Assembly: GCF_001956045.1 (NCBI RefSeq)
Contig: NZ_MRTH01000027.1
Coordinates: 41,785-105,784 of the forward strand
DNA from: Paenibacillus sp. FSL H7-0331
GTDB taxonomy: Bacteria; Bacillota; Bacilli; Paenibacillales; NBRC-103111
DNA length: 64,000 nucleotides
Direction: 5' to 3'
Of this stretch, positions 62,233 through 64,000 are shown piece by piece. The translations under genes were made by a program, and so were the position numbers. Under the pieces are notes generated by a model. It made no database searches. It had not been told where the DNA came from and saw only the letters and a program-made list of their open reading frames with translations. How positions within the stretch are numbered: the first letter of the stretch is position 1; every line of letters begins with the position of its first letter.

Positions 62233-62553
62233 ATGGACAAACTCTTTAAAGCACTTGCCGATGGAACACGTAGAGAATTACTTGACCTCTTGTTCGTCAA
62301 TAACGGGCAATCCTTGGGCGAACTCTGTAAACAAATGACAATGAGTCGTCAAGCTGTTACTAAGCACCTTCTGCTGCTGGAAGAGGCAAATCTAGTTACT
62401 GTCGTTTGGCAAGGCCGCGAAAAGCTTCATTATCTTAACCCGGTACCTATCGGGGAAATTTATCAACGTTGGATCGGTAAGTTTGAGCGTCACCGGATTG
62501 AGGCATTGAACACACTAAAGCAAGCCTTAGAGGAGGATTCTAATCATGAATAA
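62233..62553 (+). CDS. ArsR-family transcription regulator
   Basis: 106 residues: winged helix with LFKALADGTRRELLDLLFVN, the SLGELCKQMTMSRQAVTKHLLLL recognition region and a wing ending GREKLHYLNP. No metal-binding ELCVCDL-type Cys pair is present, so it is one of the non-metal ArsR regulators that pair with SRPBCC proteins. It most likely represses its own operon at the palindrome inside its promoter. It overlaps the downstream gene by 8 bases. Confidence 0.93.
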   Translation: MDKLFKALADGTRRELLDLLFVNNGQSLGELCKQMTMSRQAVTKHLLLLEEANLVTVVWQGREKLHYLNPVPIGEIYQRWIGKFERHRIEALNTLKQALEEDSNHE

Positions 62554-62989
62554 AGCTTCATTCGTTTATGCGACTTACATCGCAACCACACCCGAGAAGC
62601 TATGGGCAGCCCTAACTAACAGTGAATTTACCAAGCAGTATTTTTTCGGTCGTGAAATCGTTTCGGATTGGCAAGTTGGTTCCAGCTTTAAATTGATGAA
62701 TAAAGATAAGGTTGAACATTATGGTGAAGTTCTTGTATGTGAGCCGTATCGATTACTCACTGTTACCTGGAGTGTCAAAGACGTTGAAGGAGAGCGAGTT
62801 TCTAAGGTTACATATGAATTAACACCCATGACCTCTACGATAAAACTGACGCTTCGACACGAGGATTTATTAGAAAAGGATATTCGCAAAGATGAAGGTA
62901 AAATGGAAGGGTTTAACAATGGATGGCCTGCCATCCTCAGTAATTTAAAAAGCCTCCTCGAAACAGGAAAAACCCTTCAAGCCTTTTAG
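62546..62989 (+). CDS. SRPBCC (AHSA1-like) domain protein
   Basis: 147 residues, ATG inside the ArsR gene end, so cotranscribed and coupled. AHSA1 pattern: ASFVYATYIATTPEKLWAAL, TNSEFTKQYFFGREIVSDW, GEVLVCEPYRLLTVTW and GFNNGWPAILSNLKSLLET. The fold has a deep hydrophobic pocket for an unknown ligand. ArsR-SRPBCC pairs are common in Firmicutes and Actinobacteria; the ligand is unknown. Confidence 0.92.
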   Translation: MNKASFVYATYIATTPEKLWAALTNSEFTKQYFFGREIVSDWQVGSSFKLMNKDKVEHYGEVLVCEPYRLLTVTWSVKDVEGERVSKVTYELTPMTSTIKLTLRHEDLLEKDIRKDEGKMEGFNNGWPAILSNLKSLLETGKTLQAF

Positions 62990-63082
62990 TTTCACTTTGG
63001 TTTAGGCTAAACCTCTGGAAGTTCCCGGCTACGAAGGACAGTTATCACTCGGCAAGGTGAGGTGTGCGAATTTAATACGGAG

Positions 63083-63119
63083 CGAACCTTAGAAGCGATT
63101 TTAGAGGTTCGTTTTTTTT
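63083..63119 (+). terminator. Terminator after the ArsR-SRPBCC operon
   Basis: CGAACCT (63083-63089) and AGGTTCG (63105-63111) followed by eight T. Confidence 0.85.
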
Positions 63120-63268
63120 CTGCTATTTTATTTTTTTTGAAAATTGGACTTTTCAGTAGCCTCCGAAGTTTGAGGTTGGTTCTTTTTGGAATCCTACGCC
63201 ATTCATGTCACAAAATATATCTGCTAATTGTCTGAGATACGTAACAAAAAAAGAAGCTGCTCGTTAAT

Positions 63269-63789
63269 AATGCACATCCCAAAGTGGATTCTGATTCGTC
63301 CGTAAGCCTACAAGTACTTAGGCATTTTCTGGAGACTTATAAATAAATTAATCCGGAAGGGCCCATTGAACAAATCGATTTATATCGGAAACACATTCCT
63401 TGCATTGATCGTTCCTTTCTAAGTGTACAGGAAAAAATACAGGGAGATGAGCCTTTAACTGTAGAAGAGCCGTCAAAGCTAAAAGACTATATGGATAATA
63501 TTTTGATTGCCAATGAACCTTCGCATATACGGACAAGGGCTCGGTTGGTCTTCTGAACGATGACAGGGACGTTCTCGTCATTCAAGCGAGCGACGGGATT
63601 TATACGAATCAGGATTGGTACACGGAAGTCGAGTACTCCCACAAATTCTTAAAAGCAATGTTCAACTTTATGGGAGTTGACTATCGAATCATCCGTGCAC
63701 AAGGGAATTATATCTTGAAAAGAGATGAGGTATTGGCAAATGCATTTCAAGAAGCTGAGACTGCGGCTGCTTTGTTTAATCGAGCATGA
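63269..63789 (+). pseudogene. Broken FMN-dependent NADH-azoreductase gene
   Basis: A frame from 63269 reads NAHPKVDSDSSVSLQVLRHF, then a TAA at about 63344, then INPEGPIEQIDLYRKHIPCI and EKIQGDEPLTVEEPSKLKDY. After DNILIANE the frame shifts by one and continues GLLNDDRDVLVIQASDGIYT, then a typical C-terminus with VEYSHKFLKAMFNFMGVDYR ending at TGA 63787. This is the flavodoxin-fold azoreductase family, but the start is missing, about 25 conserved residues (with the PLWN loop) are gone between LTVEE and KLKDY, and there is a stop plus a frameshift. The gene cannot make a working enzyme. Confidence 0.82.
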
Positions 63790-63889
63790 TGAGTTCACAT
63801 TAAATTACTGTGCCGGAACTTAGAATTAAAGGGCAACTTTTACGCTAAACATTCCTGTATAGCCTAAGAAATGGGCTTTGTCAAAAAAG

Positions 63890-63950
63890 GAGCGCCTCGG
63901 TATGATGGGTTTGTTGACGGGTAAATACCCACACCATCAAGGAGGCGCTC
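63890..63950 (+). promoter_or_regulatory. Long hairpin in the insertion-sequence end, covering the transposase ribosome binding site
   Basis: GAGCGCCTC (63890-63898) pairs with GAGGCGCTC (63942-63950); inside it GATGG (63904-63908) pairs with CCATC (63934-63938), around a GGGTA/TACCC mini-stem. The 3' arm contains GGAGG (63941-63945), the ribosome binding site of the ATG at 63956. The fold would block translation of read-through transcripts, or it may be part of the non-coding guide RNA of IS110-type elements. Confidence 0.65.
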
Positions 63951-63955
63951 TTATT

Positions 63956-64000
63956 ATGAAGTTTAAGCAATCAGACAGACAAAATCAACGTATTGAACGA
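63956..64000 (+). CDS. Start of a transposase gene, probably IS110 family (3' partial)
   Basis: Only 15 residues are visible (MKFKQSDRQNQRIER), from ATG 63956, 10 bases after GGAGG. The N-terminus and the structured non-coding end before it look like IS110-type elements of Paenibacillus; this rests on memory of similar starts and needs the rest of the gene. The element end probably lies near 63870-63890 (GGGCTTTGTCAAAAAAGGAG). Confidence 0.5.
   Translation, partial: MKFKQSDRQNQRIER

Noticed and set aside
63348..63581. 77-codon open frame on the minus strand
   Set aside because: It is the reverse of the broken azoreductase gene, which explains this stretch better.

Overview
The window reads like a chromosome segment of a low-to-moderate GC, Gram-positive, endospore-forming-type Firmicute, most probably Paenibacillus. 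This is an inference from gene content and signals: strong AAGGAGG-type ribosome binding sites, frequent TTG/GTG starts, an S-layer-homology protein end at the left edge, Cache-type AraC regulators and YesM/YesN sensor pairs next to LplB/YtcP-type sugar ABC transporters that lack their own ATPase, and a YdbS/YdbT pair. I saw no rRNA, tRNA or CRISPR array.

Layout. 1-374: end of an SLH protein. 0.65-7.4 kb: two small lipoproteins, a beta-lactamase-fold membrane protein followed by an OmpR-type two-component pair, a DUF1801 protein and a Sir2 deacylase. 7.5-14.3 kb: a solute-binding lipoprotein, a second two-component pair and a LolA-like lipoprotein in one run, then a YdbS/YdbT pair. 14.4-21.2 kb: an SDR epimerase, an L,D-transpeptidase, a DEAD-box helicase, a polysaccharide flippase and a DUF4386 membrane protein. 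21.6-33.2 kb: polysaccharide locus A, with two permeases, a solute-binding protein, a Cache-AraC regulator, an unassigned (alpha/alpha)6 glycosidase-like protein, an oligogalacturonate-lyase-like PL22 protein and a GH95 enzyme; pectin-type substrates are likely. 33.2-43 kb: an AT-rich accessory region that looks like a defence island. 43-44.3 kb: small coiled-coil proteins. 44.5-54.9 kb: polysaccharide locus B, with a YesM/YesN pair, a PLP trans-sulfuration-type enzyme, two permeases, a solute-binding protein and an unassigned toroid enzyme. 54.9-60 kb: a LysR regulator divergent from a Ugp-like operon (two permeases, binding protein, glycerophosphodiester phosphodiesterase). 60-64 kb: DinB, SDR, an ArsR/SRPBCC pair, a broken azoreductase gene, and the left end of an insertion sequence entering its transposase at the right edge.

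The most interesting part is 33.9-41.1 kb. A cytosine-5 DNA methyltransferase is followed by a cytosolic protein that joins an Hsp90/MORC-like GHKL ATPase domain to a histidine-kinase-like C-terminus (candidate H819), and then, with a 4-base overlap, by a protein with a receiver-like N-terminus (D22/D23, D115, T154, K197) and an unfamiliar C-terminal half. A decayed open stretch follows, possibly the remains of a nuclease gene. Convergent to this lies a controller (C) protein of the restriction-modification type with textbook C-boxes (GACT..AGTC), and a second, inverted C-box faces a divergent gene for a small HEPN-like helical protein. I read this as a methylation-linked, phosphorelay-like defence locus under C-protein timing; its biochemical role is inference.

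Decay is visible in several places: an AlkD-like repair gene split at a run of seven A, an azoreductase pseudogene, the stretch after the receiver-like gene, and gene fragments at both flanks of the island.
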